A stretch of DNA of 64,000 bases from NCBI GenBank assembly GCA_026686845.1, contig JAIVEN010000024.1:7551501-7615500 (forward strand). Reading direction: 5' to 3'. This DNA comes from Adenanthera pavonina. Taxonomy: Eukaryota; Streptophyta; Magnoliopsida; Fabales; Fabaceae. Both the position numbers and the translations under genes were made by a program. Under the pieces are notes generated by a model. That model was not told the origin of the DNA, made no database searches, and was given only the letters and a program-made list of their open reading frames with translations. Position 1 is the first letter of the stretch; each line of letters starts with the position of its first letter. Shown here piece after piece: positions 22,941-34,776 of the stretch.

Positions 22941-25900
22941 TTACAATTCATTGGGATTTACCATTCCCAACTCTCTCCTTATTTTGCAATGCCTGTCTTC
23001 TGGTAGAGGTTTGGTCAGTATGTCAGCTAGTTGATCCTCTGTTGGGATGTATTCCAGCTTAACTTCTTCTTTCAGAACATGATCCCTTATGAAGTGGTGT
23101 CTAACCTCAATATGTTTCGTCCTTGAGTGCATGACAGGATTCTTAGTGATGTTTATGGCACTTTGATTATCACACATGATGGGTATCTCTTTCATTTTAA
23201 CCTCAAGATCTTCAAGCTGCTGCTTCATCCAGATGACTTGGGCACAACAGCTTCCAGCTGCAACATACTCAGCTTCTGCAGTGGATAGAGCTACACTGTT
23301 TTGCTTTTTGCTGAACCATGAAACCAGGGATCCTCCAAGAAACTGACAAGTTCCACTTGTGCTTTTTCTGTCAGTTTTGGATCCTGCAAAGTCAGCATCA
23401 GTGTATCCTTTGAGATCTTCTCCATTGTCTTTTGGATACCAAAGACCCATCTGTGATGTTCCAATTAGATATCTGAAAATTCTTTTCACACCTGTTGCAT
23501 GGGTTTCTTTGGGGCATGATTGGAACCTTGCACACATGCAGACACTGAACATAATGTCAGGTCTGCTGGCAGTTAGATACAGCAGGGATCCAATCATTCT
23601 TCTGTATTGAGTAATGTCAAACATTTTCCCATTTTCATCCATGTCCAGTTTGGTTGCGGTGGCCATAGGTGTTCCCATTGGCTTGGCATTCTCCATTCCA
23701 AACTTCTTTAATAGCTCTTTTAGATACTTGGATTGACTGAGAAAGATACCATCATTAAGCTGTCTGATTTGCAATCCAAGGAAAAAATTGAGTTCACCCA
23801 TCATAGACATCTCGAATTCTCCCTGCATTAACTTAGAAAATTCCTTGCAAAGAGTTTCATTAGTAGCACCGAAAATAATATCATCAACATAGATTTGGAC
23901 AATTAGTAAATCTTTATTCTCTTTCTTAGTGAATAAAGTTGTGTCAACTTTGCCTCTGTTAAACCCTTTTTCAGTCAGAAAGTTGCTCAATCTTTCATAC
24001 CATGCTCTAGGGGCTTGTTTTAATCCATAAAGAGCTTTCTTCAGTTTATAGACATGGTTTGGTTTTGTAGAATCCTCAAAGCCTGGAGGTTGATCTACAT
24101 AAACCTCTTCCATGATATATCCATTCAGAAAGGCACTTTTTACATCCATTTGATATAGCAAAATATTTTTCATGCATGCATAAGCTAGTAGAATCCTTAT
24201 AGCTTCTAATCTGGCTACTGGTGCAAAGGTTTCTTCAAAATCAATACCTTCTTCTTGATTATACCCTTTAGCAACTAATCTAGCTTTATTTCTGATTATA
24301 GTTCCAGATTCATCAAGTTTGTTTCTGAAAACCCATTTGGTACCAATAACAGGATGATTTTTGGGTCTTGGAACTAAATCCCAAACTTGATTTCTTTCAA
24401 ACTGATTTAGTTCATCTTGCATTGCCAAAATCCAGTAATCATCAGTTAAGGCTTCTTCAGCACATTTGGGTTCAATTTGAGAAATGAAAGCACAATTTAG
24501 CATTTGATCCCTTAACTGCTTTCTGGTTTTGACTATCTCTTGAACATCTCCTATCACTTGATCAACTGGATGATTCCTTTGATATCTCTAAGCTCTAGGG
24601 AGTTCTTGAGATGTTTCTTCATTATTTTCTTCATCAAACTCTTGCTCCTGGATATCTTCCTCTATGTTAACAGATTCAGATATCTTTGGAGGTTCAGTTC
24701 TACTTTTATCAGATATGCCCAGTTTTTCAAAATTGAAAGCAAGATCATCCTCATTGGTAACATGTTTTGAAATAGTTTCATTTTCAATGAAAACCACATG
24801 TACAGATTCCTCTACCACATTTGATCTTTTATTATAAACTCTATATGCCTTACTCCTACTAGAGTAGCCAAGAAATATACCTTCATCTGATTTGGCATCA
24901 AATTTACCTAGGTTTTCTTTGCCATTGTTGTGAATGAAGCATTTGCATCCGAACACATGGAGATGGGACAGATTTGGCTTTCTCCCCTTGTACAGCTCGT
25001 ATGGAGTCTTTCCTAGGATGGGTCTGATGTATGCTCTGTTGATGATGTAACTAGCTGTGTTCACTGCATCAGCCCAGAATACTTGAGAAAGTTCCTTCTC
25101 ATTCAGCATAGCTCTGGCCATCTCCTCAATAGTTCTGTTCTTCCTTTCTACTACTCCATTTTGTTGAGGAGTCCTAGGAGCAGAGAAGTTGTGGTCAATT
25201 CCATGTTCACTGCAGTACTCCAGGAAGTATGCATTTTCGAATTCTCCTCCATGATCTGATCTGATGGACACAATAGAAATACCTTTCTCATTTTGCACTT
25301 TCTTGGCTAAGGTTACAAATGCATCAAGGGTATCACTTTTAGAAGAAAGAAATAATGTCCAAGTAAATCTAGAATAATCATCAACAATAACAAGCACATA
25401 CAGATTGCCACCTAGACTCTTTACCCTTGAAGGTCCAATTAAGTCCATATGCAACAATTCAAGTGGTCTTGTTGTGGTAACTGTGTTTTTGGATTTGAAG
25501 GATGATTTAGTTTGTTTTCCTTTTAAGCATGCATCACATTCTTTATCCTTTTCAAAAGATATTTTTGGCAAACCAGTAACTAGCTCATTTTTAACCAGTT
25601 TAGACAATTGATTCATATTGACATGAGCTAATCTCCTATGCCATAGCCAACTATCATTATTCTTACTGATTAAGCATACAGAATCTAAAGGAGGAAGTTC
25701 ATCAAGGTCAATAGTGTAGCAGTTACCATCCCTTTTAGCTTTGAGGATTACTCTGTGATCACTTTTTCTGATGACCAGGCAAAACTTTGAGTCAAACAGC
25801 ACCCAGTTTCCTTTGTCACAAGTCTGACTCACGCTTAGCAGGTTGTGGTTGAGGCCAATCACAAACAGCACCTCTTCAATGGATGTTTCAGGATTTTTGC

Positions 25901-26072
25901 CCACAATGCCAATGCCAACAATTTTACCATATTGATCACCTCCAAAGGTCACCTTTCCTCCTTTTTTGTCTCTAAGGGTGATGAACTTCTCCTTGTCACT
26001 AGTCATGTGACTTGAGCAGGCACTGTCCATATACCACTTGTTGCTTTTCTTAGCTTTGAGACAGACCTGCAA
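22941..26072 (-). pseudogene. Copia-1 pol polyprotein, one internal stop
   Basis: A 1044-codon frame. It begins LQVCLKAKK, then the protease active site WYMDSACSSHMT (DSA in place of the more usual DSG). Next come the GAG-pre-integrase zinc region (WHRRLAHVN ... CDACLKGK), the integrase core (LLHMDLIGP, VDDYSRF, SDHGGEF, NGVVERKNRT, giving the D-D-E triad) and the RT (WVFRNKLDESG, MDVKSAFLNG, ALYGLKQAPRAWY, YVDD). RNase H follows (GYTDADFAG, STAEAEY, CDNQSA), ending LADILTKPLPEDRH ... NPNEL. A TAG at 24588-24590 replaces the Trp codon present in Copia-2. The pol frame lies -1 relative to gag, and the first codon shown is a TTG in an open frame, not an ATG. Confidence 0.95.
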
Positions 26073-26080
26073 AACAATGT

Positions 26081-27880
26081 TTATGATTTCCTTTTAGGTA
26101 CCCAAATTTGCTTGGGTCCTTTTTGGTCAGTATATTTTTCCCTAGATGTAGATGCAACTTTGGGAACCCATCCAACTTTCCTGCCAAGTCCATTTTTCCT
26201 CAAATCACAAGAACTGGAAATATGTCCCTTTTTGTTACAGAAATGACATGTAGTGAATGGACTGCTAGATTAAGATGCAGGAAGAAAACAGTGCAGGTAA
26301 TACTTTTGTCTAGCATGCCTTGGTTGATCATACGTTTCAATGTGAGGTGATGCATTAAGTTTCTTTTTATTGTTCTTAGCATGCACAAAATGTCTCATAT
26401 ATGCATTTTGATTTTTCTTCCTAATCTTTTCCTTGACAGCACATGGGTCATAGCCAAGACCAGCTTTTCCTTGTGATATTCTTTGGCTCCCCATCAGGGC
26501 AAACAACATGTCTTTACCTCTAGTGAGCCTAGACATGCTTTTAACTAGATAATCATTCGTTTGTTTAAGTTCAGTGCAAGAAATGCAGCAAACAGATTCA
26601 GAAATAGATGGAGAAGAAGTTTCAGAAACTGTGCTTTGAGACTCCAGCTTGCTTATCTTTTTCTTTGCCAATTTTAGTTCTTTAGCAACTTTAATAAATT
26701 CATCATGAAGCTCATGAAATGCATCCAGTAATTCAGAATAGGAAGGTTCAGATTCATATACCTCTTCATCCTGATCACTGCTGTATGAAGGTGTAGCTTC
26801 TTCAGAAGCAAGTGCCATTAGACAAATGTTGGCAATCTCATCTTCATCTTCTTCTTCCTCATCTGAGCTGTTGCCCCATATGGATGAGATGTACGCCTTC
26901 TTCTTTTTCCCTTTGTCAGCACCTTTCTTTTCTTTTTCTTGCTTCCTGAGGAATTGGGGGCAGTCCCATTTTATGTGTCCCTGCTTCTTGCACTCATAAC
27001 AAGTCATAGATTCTTTTGCCTCTTGCTTGCTTTCCCCAGCAGCTACTTTCTTGAAGAATCTCTTGTTCTTCCACTTGCTATAGAATCTTCCGAATTTTCT
27101 GACCATCATAGCCAAGGTTTCCTCATCAAGTTCATCCTCTTCGTTAGATTCTTCTTCCTTTTCATCAGCAGCTTTGAGAGCAAGGCCTTTCTTCTTTCTG
27201 TCCAGCCCGGCTTCCTTGAGAGCTTTGATTTTTCCTTCATACTCCTCAAGGCTCCTGAAGAGAGCTGTGACAGAGGCCATTGATTCTCCTCTGGCTTCTT
27301 CTATTGCTGTCACCTTGGGCTGCCATTCCAGAGGGAGAGCTCTGAGAATTTTTCTCACTTTCTCTGATTGAGTGTATTCCTTTCCTAGGCTCTTTAGTTG
27401 ATTCACAATGAGAGTGAATCTCTTTTAGAGCTCCTTTACAGTTTCTCCTTCAGACATCCTGAAGCTCTCATACTCTCCAATGCAAGTATTGAGTCTGTTC
27501 TCCCTAACCCCAGATGTCCCTTCATGTGCAATCTGCAGAGTGTCCCACATCCCTTTTGCAGTGGTGCATTGTGAGACCCTGTAGAATTCGTCCTGGTTCA
27601 GGGCACTGACTAAACAATGCTTTGCTTTAAAATTCAGTAGGACTCTCCTTCTGTCTTCATCATTCCACTCTGCTTCCAGCTTCTCTTTGTATCTTCCATC
27701 TTCAGTTAGAGCCATTGGGATGAAATCTCCTTTATCAATGACTGACCAGATGTCAAGATCAATTGATTGGAGGTAGATCTGCATCCTCATCTTCCAGTAC
27801 CCATAATGCTCTCCACTGAAGCCTGGTGATCTGTTAGTGTTGTTCCCTTCAGGAAGTATACTCTCTCCAAAGCCAGCCAT
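26081..27880 (-). pseudogene. Copia-1 gag, two premature stops
   Basis: The natural start is ATG at 27880 (AAAGATGG context; MAGFGESILPEGNN), giving 600 codons to the TAA at 26081-26083. N-terminal features FSGEHYGYWKMRM and the helical region to RALPLEWQPKVTAIEE match Copia gag (UBN2-type). A zinc knuckle CYECKKQGHIKWDC sits near residue 290 and a second, CHFCNKKGHISSSC, lies about 250 residues later. Between them are an acidic Glu/Asp stretch and a heptad-like Lys/Leu region (KELKLAKKKISKLES). TAA stops at 27425-27427 and 26270-26272 each replace a CAA codon kept in Copia-2. Confidence 0.93.
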
Positions 27881-27921
27881 CTTTGTTCCCGGACTGTGAA
27901 ATCCTTTGAATGGGAATCCGG

Positions 27922-27933
27922 GCTCTGATACCA
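27922..27933 (-). other. Primer binding site of Copia-1
   Basis: On the minus strand TGGTATCAGAGC lies two bases inside the 5' LTR. It is the standard 12-nt complement of the plant initiator-methionine tRNA 3' end. Confidence 0.95.
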
Positions 27934-27935
27934 CT

Positions 27936-29659
27936 TGTTAGCAAGGCTAACTTCCCAAGAGGGGGGGTGAATTGGGAAGATTGAAATTTTTCTGCACAAA
28001 GTAAAGCAAGTGAAAATATCACAGTATAATGAAAGCAACGTGTAAAACAGAGCAAGCTGAAAAGTAGAGATAAGGAGAAGAGAACTCAGTGATTTATCCT
28101 GGTTCGGTCTATCCACTTGACCTACATCCAGTCCCCAAGACACCTCTTGAGATTTATCCACTTTCCAGCAAGAATTTCAACGGGCTTCTTGCTAAAGCCA
28201 CAGTACACGAGTATGCTCTGTTCTGAGCTCTCTCAAACTCTCTAAGCACTTTCTCTATGTGCTTCCCAATCCCCTTGTGAATACCCCTCACAAGTAAATC
28301 TATCTTTCAGATGAAGAGTAGATTGTTTACAAATGAATAACTCTCTTGAATAGAGTAGATATGAAAGTTTAAGTACAAATAATGAAGTTGGAAGGGTAAA
28401 AGCTTTTGAGATGAAGATTCAGCAGAAATTCGGTATATACAAGTTTGATTCATTACCCACAACTTCAAATAATGTTATATTTATAGATTAAGATCTCAAA
28501 TATCCGTTAGAGACTAAATCTATCCGTTGGGGAAGTTATCCAACGGTTACTCTGAAAAACTATCCGTTCACCAACCGCATTTAATGCTTCTGACATACTG
28601 AAATTCGAATTTCGGTTGGCCAACAGACGAATTTTGAGGGAACCGAAGGTTAAAGCCTCCAACGTAAAAATGCGAAGTTCGTCTGTCCATAGAGTGAAAT
28701 TCGAATTTCGAAACTCATAAAATATTTTCACAATGTGACATACGAATTTTTAAGAAGTAAGATTTTCTGTTAAGTGTGAACAGTGTTTTCAATCTGCTAC
28801 AGTGCCCTCGAAATTCAAATTTTGGATGCCCAAAATTCGTCTGTCCATTGAACGTCCAAATAGACACAGTAGTTCACTTTCTTTGAAATTCAAATTTTGA
28901 CAGAGTGAAATTCGTCTGTCAGAGACCAGTTTTGAGACTTAAATCATTCTTGATCTCAGATGAACTTTATCAAACATTCAGACGAATTTCCTCTATTTTC
29001 TCAAGTTTTGTTTTGTCTGAAATTTGAATTTTGAAAGAGTGAAATTCGAATGTCACAAAGTAGCTTTTTTTTGACTCAGATGAAAATTCGAATTTTGCTA
29101 AGTAAAAGTTCGTCTGTCAGAGAGCATTTTTCAAACTTAGTTTCTTCTTAATTTCAGATGAACTTTAGCAAAGCTTCAGACGAATTTCTTTGGTTTTCAT
29201 AAATGGCATTTTGTCTGAAATTCAAATTTTGAGACTATGGAGTTCGTCTGTCACAAAAAGGCTTCTTTCAGACTTGATTGAAGTTCAAATTTTGAATGAC
29301 CAAAATTCGTCTGACAGAGGGACACCTTTCCAGACTTAATCAGTTTTAGCTCGAAATTCGAATTTCCAAAAGCAAAGTTCGAATTTCCAACTTGACAGTT
29401 CAGTTATACTTTCAAACTTCGTCTGTTTGTGAGTATTTTCCAAATAGGTAAAGATTTAAATTTCAAATCAAGGTTTGAAAATGTCTTTTTCTCAAATCAA
29501 AATCTGTTACCCAATCTAAACAAAAACTAAAGATCCTGCAAAAGATCTAATAGCCAATTCACAGAAGACCTTCACTTGAAACAGCTTTAATCTCCTTTGA
29601 TATCTTCAATCCAAGCTCTTGAGTGTTGGTTTGGAATCATCAAAACTCTTGATCCAACA
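27936..29659 (-). repeat. Copia-1 5' LTR
   Basis: It is 1724 bp and, in plus coordinates, runs TGTTAGCAAGGC ... GATCCAACA, so the sense strand begins TGTTGGATC. It matches the 3' LTR base for base over long runs; visible differences are almost all C/T or G/A, for example CGAATTTTGAGG against CGAATTTCGAGG. The target duplication AAATG follows at 29660. Confidence 0.96.
28478..28486 (-). promoter_or_regulatory. Predicted TATA box of Copia-1 5' LTR
   Basis: CTATAAATA on the minus strand lies just downstream (sense direction) of a cluster of AACGG/CCGTT boxes and upstream of the conserved GTTGTGGGTAA block. The same arrangement is present in all Copia LTRs of this window. Confidence 0.7.
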
Positions 29660-30064
29660 AAATGATGTAGTGTGGGATAACTATATCAAAGTAAGTAATA
29701 ATTATTAAAATGAGTCATATTGTTAATTGATATTTTTTTTGTTAATTATGATTGGTTTGTGTTGTATATAAGTCCACAAGGGAGCTCTATATTTGCATTC
29801 ATGTTCTTTTCCACACTTTGATGCTCTTTTCAAAGTATATGGGGAATATAGAAGAATCGATAACCATCAACAAGTCTATGGTGAGCTTGTTCATGATCTA
29901 GAGCACTTATATGATGTACTTTGAAGATTGAAGAACTTACTGATAGGGATTGGCAAGAGGTTTATATGAAGATGGTTAGAGACATAGAGATGCATGCTAC
30001 CTTCCTTAGTCTTCCACATAATGAGAAAGTTGAAGTCGTTTGCAAGCTTTTGTATTATGCTTGA
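29660..30064 (+). pseudogene. PIF/Harbinger ORF1 (Myb/SANT-like), 3' part
   Basis: Continuing the frame broken by Copia-1, the sequence reads DVVWDNYIK and then reaches a GTAAGT donor at 29691. An 82-bp intron ends at AG 29771-29772. After it comes a family-typical HKGALYLH ... FPHFDALFKVYG reading, shifted by one extra base at the exon start. A final segment is WQEVYMKMVRDIEMHATFLS ... EKVEVVCKLL, ending TGA at 30062-30064. Stops after HLYDVL and RFI confirm it is a pseudogene. The intron position matches that of the minus-strand ORF1 at 31938-32018. Confidence 0.8.
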
Positions 30065-31008
30065 GCTTTTAGGTCCCCTCTTGGAATGATATCTTGTTGT
30101 AGCTGTTAGTTGTTAGTCATTTAGCTATGTATGAGACCATGGCTGATATATTATGAACTATGTATGAAAATATGGTATATGTTCTGCTAATGAGACTACG
30201 ACTGACATATTATGAACTATGTATGAAGATATTTGTGTTAGTACTTTATTATGACTTTTGTGTTTGGATTCTGCTTTCTTTATTGTGATCTATGATGGAT
30301 TTCCAAGTGTCCCTAAACATGGAAAGTGAGTTTCAGAATTCCATTATTAGAAAAAAAAATGTTGAATAGAAGATATTTGTTTATGAGTTATATCTTTTCA
30401 CTTTTATATAATCATAGCTTACAACTGCAAGTATCAGTTTTAATATATTCACAAGTTTAATGATTCAATACTTTAACTTTTTGGGAGTTTGTATAACTGC
30501 AAGTATCATAGCATCACTCAGTAGGTTGGATGCGATAAACAAGAAAGGGAGGGAATCTTGGCACTTGTCCGCTAGTGGTACATTGGTTCTCCCTTTTCTT
30601 TATCTGCATAATAGATAAGAAAGCGTTTTGTAATTTTTTTAAATAAATTCAAATTTGTAAATTAACTGAGTTAAAAAAAATTGATAACTAATGAGAGAAT
30701 TATAGATGATAAAATATGAATTATCATTATCTATTAATATATATATATATGTACATGTTATAATCCAGACCAGGGTGAATCATTTATGAATCATAAAAAG
30801 TATGATTTATTTTTTAAATTTTCTATGGTGCGCCCCCTTGATACTTACTCCGTGATTACGTTCATTCCAAGGGTGAAGAACGAAGACAGTAATTGAATAT
30901 ATGCAGTAATAAATCACCCCTTGATTACGTTTATTCCAAGGGTTCAAACAGGCCATCATGTTCCACAACTAGATTTATGATGAAATTACTACAATAGACA
31001 ATAAACCA
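30065..31008. other. Spacer with short direct repeats, no gene
   Basis: A duplicated unit of about 65 bp (30129-30240) contains ATATTATGAACTATGTATGAA in both copies, shown here in part. ACTGCAAGTATCA occurs twice near 30425 and 30490, and GATTACGTTYATTCCAAGGG occurs twice near 30853 and 30925. An AT microsatellite lies near 30740. These look like 3'-UTR or MITE remnants. Confidence 0.45.
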
Positions 31009-31060
31009 ATTGTTCCAATTCAAAACTAAGAGTAGAACCAGTTTTTGAATTGGAACAAAT
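31009..31060. repeat. Short perfect-arm hairpin
   Basis: TTGTTCCAATTCAAAAC is followed after about 15 bases by GTTTTTGAATTGGAACAA, forming inverted arms of roughly 17 bp with a small loop. It could be a MITE core or a transcript hairpin next to the Harbinger ORF1 3' end. Confidence 0.65.
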
Positions 31061-31107
31061 TACTTCATTTCATGCTCATTGTTCCATATATACATACATA
31101 TCCATCT

Positions 31108-31357
31108 AACAATTGCTAGCAACCAAAAACATGTACAAAAGACTTGTTAGCATCTAAACCATAATGCCTAACAAATGCTAGCAACTAGAAATATCCATAA
31201 AAGACTTGCTAGCTAGCATGAAAACCACATTCCTAACAATTGCTAGCAACCAAAAACATGTACAAGAGACTTGCTAGCATCTAAAACACATTCCTAAAAA
31301 TTGCTAGCATCCAAAAGCATGTACAAGAGACTTGCTACACCTAAACCACATTCCTAA
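31108..31357. repeat. Tandem repeat, about 62-bp unit, four copies
   Basis: Four consecutive imperfect copies of a unit starting AACAATTGCTAGCAACCAAA and ending ACCACATTCCTA. Each contains (A)CATGTACAAGAGACTTGCTA or a close variant. The second copy carries an extra GCTA. The array stops four bases before the stop codon of the minus-strand Harbinger ORF1, so it forms that gene's 3' flank. Confidence 0.88.
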
Positions 31358-31360
31358 CAA

Positions 31361-32200
31361 TTACTGCAACAGATCATAAATCACTTCTATCTTCCCTTCA
31401 TCTGGTAGACTGCTACAAACAACAATTAATGACTCATTAGCATGTATCTTTCGATATGCTACATGTCATTCTTGCAAAGTTATGCCTTGCAACTTTGACA
31501 TTTCTCCAAACAAAGCCATTCTTTGCTCATCCAACATAGACTCTTGAGCCAGCTTATATATCAAGATAAGTTCCCAAGTTGTTTGAAACATTCTACATGT
31601 GATTACCTATGGTGTTCCATAGCTCTTTTAGAGCACCCACCATCAACTCATTCCGATCAAGACTGTTCCTTTTCCTCTTCCTTGAGCATGAGATATCACT
31701 TGCATTGGTGACTTTTTGTTTTGTGAATTACTCTAGAGCGTCTATTTCTAGGTCCAAATCTACCTTTTCATCAGCTTCTTCAAGTTAAGTTTGATTGTTA
31801 CCTCCATTGATGCCATCAACGAAATTATAGTTAGTGCATGCTTCTTTCCCTATAGCTCTGTCTTTGCCAAACACTATGCATAGAGAATCAAAAAGTAGGA
31901 CTGATTTGTTCTGAAACTTTGTAGCATCCTTATGACTCTACATGTAAAATGACCAATATAAGAACATAACTTAATAACGTAAACAAAAATTAACAAATGA
32001 AAAAGTATTTAATGATACCTTCACATATTTATCCCACACAACATTCTCTACAAAAGCACAATGTTTCATATGATCCCATCCAAATTCATCTGAATTTGGA
32101 CCGTACAACATATCATACAAAGTAAACCATATTTTTTTAAGGGCTTCTATTCAAGATTGGATGTGAGGGTTTCCTTTTAACCCACATCTAGGTTTCTTGT
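31361..32200 (-). pseudogene. PIF/Harbinger ORF1 (Myb/SANT-like), main part
   Basis: On the minus strand, GNPHIQSWIEALKKIWFTLY-like sequence is followed by DMLYGPNSDEFGWDHMKHC and FVENVVWDKYVK. A GT donor at 32018 and AG acceptor ending at 31938 bound an 81-bp intron. Then SHKDATKFQNKSVLLFDSLC and IVFGKDRAIGKEACTN. The tail has ALFGEMSKLQGITLQE and EGKIEVIYDLLQ before TAA at 31361-31363. It has several stops and frame changes. It is a separate copy from the plus-strand ORF1 and shares the family intron. Its N-terminal part lies beyond the inserted Gypsy LTR, at 34648-34776. Confidence 0.8.
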
Positions 32201-34647
32201 TGTTATACCTTATACTTAAGCCCATTTATCATGTATTAGACTCCATTCAAGTCCAGTAATACATGATTAGAGACTTGATTGCATGAAATAACTTAAACCA
32301 ATTTTTTTCATTTTCAGGTACTATCCCTTTGGTTAATCTCATTTTACTCGACAAATTTTGAAAATTCATAACTAAATCAAGAAAAATCATATTAAGGTAA
32401 TTCAAGTCTCCAAAATAACTTAAAAGATTATCTGAAAAATATTCAATAAGGTAAATACTTGACCAATTTGTATAGTAAATTCGTATAAAATTAAATGTAG
32501 TAATGATTAATTTCCGAAAATTCCTGATTCTAATACAATTTTGGAAATTCATCATAATTCACAAACAACTCCAATTTTAGTAATCTTGGTGTCTATGGAA
32601 ATATATTCATGTGTAGTTTACAACCATATAAAGCATTCATGTATAATACATCAGATGGTCCATATAATATATGTATTCTCCGATAGTGCTCAGAATGACC
32701 ACTTACATCATTCAACTTTGCAAAATACACCTTAATATATACATACATAGCCATTTTATGTCTCCACTTTGCATATTACATTATGTTAGATCTAGATATA
32801 CATAATTACATTCAAGTAGAGTCCTAAAATCATACACATTATTTTTGCAAGATACTTCAAGAAAAACACCAAGGAAAGAAAATTCATTTTAATGAGTAAC
32901 CTCCTACTCCTTTCCTTTTGCCTCTTGGGAAGTCTTTTCATAACTTGGATCTATAATGTTAGATATTTGGAAAGGAGTGAGATTCAATAAATCTTAGTAG
33001 CAACTACCATACGTGCTCATATATCATCATACATTACAAACTTTCATGAAAATGCGTTAAACTTTCATTTAAAGTCAATTGTGCACAAATAATTTTTAAA
33101 AATTTGGGCAGCATCTCCCCTTACAATATAGACATTTCTAGGGTCCAATGCCCTTCAAACAACATAACCAATCAATCCAATCCATCACAAAGCTTCATTT
33201 CAATCAACAAATATATTAAGTAAGCATAATGGCAACAATAACAATATATATGCATAATAGGGTTAGTTAACTACCTTTGGGCTTTCCAAACCTTTCCAAA
33301 CTCTTTCTTTAATCTCCTAACACTTCTTTAAATCCTGTAACATCATAAAATATGGTCATAATCCATTGGTTGCATGACCTCATTCACAAAGTGTGCAATA
33401 AAACCCAAACTTTTCACTTTGATTTCCTTTGGGTTTTTATTGTACAACACACTTATTTCTACCATTTTTGGACCCAAGGAATTCATTTTTCAGGTCAAAA
33501 TCATAAAATTCCCTTCCTATATTGAACCCTAGTATGAAAATTGCCCAAAAATAAGGAAAAATATATACTCCTTCAATTTATAAACTAATCACATATACAT
33601 GCTTCTTGGAACCTATTCTTGCATTTTCTTATACTTTTTTGGCCATGGCTCCATTTTCTCTCTCTACTCTCTCTCTGGGATGAAACTTTCAGAGGAGAAG
33701 AGAGAAAAAATTCACCATGAAAAGTCTTCCAAACACAAGAGTACACAAGAAGATGACCATAAAAAGTTTCCTTAAAAAGTTGAGAACCAAACTTTGCTTC
33801 TTGCTCTTGTTCTTTGCTTTAAAATTTTTATGCTTCTCTCCCTCCTCTTGCTTTTGTCTAGATGCACAAAATAGAGAAGATTGCTTAACTCAAGGACAAG
33901 AGGAAAGATATGAAATGAAGGAATAGTGTTACTTGGTTAATTAACTAGTTTAGTTAACTTTTAAGCCTTACTTTATTCAAGCAATTAGCATAATTCCATT
34001 GGTGTCCCGAATAAGCATTTTAGACATGGTTCATCCTCATTTTTGGATAAAAATTGCTTTAATAATTTTTATGGATCAATATATATCTTTTTTAGATTAA
34101 ATTTACCCGTACCAATTAAATATGTTTGCCAAAATTGTCATTAAATTGGTGTAGGATTGTCCAAAAATTAATTTTGGTCCAAAATATTATCTTGATCCAA
34201 AATATATTTTAACAAGGTCCAATAACTGTCCTTGAATCATAATTGCTTTTTTCTGCTGTCGAAAATAACCTTTATCGGGTAAAATATTAACTATGAAACC
34301 TTAATGGTCAAACTAAATTATATTGATCTAAATAACTTTCAAACATTATTCCATTGTTTCATATTTATAAAAATAAGGCTAATTTATAATTTTTTAAATT
34401 TTCAGATTATTATGTGTAATTTTTCCCAAAATTCTTAAATTTTCCTTCATCACGAGCACGTCCACCGCCTTTTTTTTCTTTTTTTTTCAAGGGTAAAATC
34501 ATCATTTTCTCCTTTTTCTTTTCAACAGAGATAATTGAGCTCTTTGCCTTTTTTCATATAAAATAGTGTATACTGGTTTTCACAAATAACTTATAAATTT
34601 TAAAATATTGAGCTTTGAATATCCAAGAAAAATTCTAAGATGTTACA
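32201..34647 (-). repeat. Gypsy solo LTR (2447 bp)
   Basis: It starts TGTTATACCTTATAC and ends CTAAGATGTTACA, flanked by a perfect duplication CTTGT at 32196-32200 and 34648-34652. It shares blocks with the LTRs at 11321 and 48237. It is inserted in the N-terminal coding part of the Harbinger ORF1 and has no internal region. Confidence 0.92.
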
Positions 34648-34776
34648 CTTGTTTTCCAACTTTTTCCCTAGGTGGGGTAAAAACCCTGGTTTGAAGCCAT
34701 TGTTTGCAATGTATGAGCATTGAACTCGAAGCTAAAAGAGGCACTCCACCAGCAATGAGTCCTCTTTTGCAGTCCA
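34648..34776 (-). pseudogene. PIF/Harbinger ORF1, N-terminal remnant between two solo LTRs
   Basis: This 129-bp strip lies between the Gypsy solo LTR and a Copia solo LTR and continues the Harbinger ORF1 upstream on the minus strand. Translations are degenerate, with no clear start codon. It is assigned by position and by the matching target duplications on both sides. Confidence 0.5.

Larger units (their letters stand above)
17813..29659 (-). mobile_element. Copia-1: full-length SIRE-like Ty1/Copia retrotransposon
   Basis: An 11,847-bp element on the minus strand with two LTRs of identical length (1724 bp), flanked by AAATG at 17808-17812 and 29660-29664. Order in the sense direction: 5' LTR, initiator-Met PBS, gag, pol (protease, integrase, RT, RNase H in Copia order), a long spacer, an envelope-like frame, PPT and 3' LTR. 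Long LTRs and an extra frame after pol are the hallmarks of the SIRE/Maximus lineage. Roughly ten LTR differences are visible by eye, most of them transitions, so insertion is recent. Gag, pol and env-like each carry stop or frameshift lesions, and the first bases of the 3' LTR are TATTGG instead of TGTTGG. Confidence 0.96.

Noticed and set aside
24540..24770. Antisense frames opposite pol (also 25405-25611, 23359-23610)
   Set aside because: They mirror the pol coding strand and are shadows of it in both Copia copies.
22941..26072. An active, intact Copia element
   Set aside because: Each copy has stops in gag and pol and Copia-2 lacks its 3' end; neither can encode the full polyprotein.
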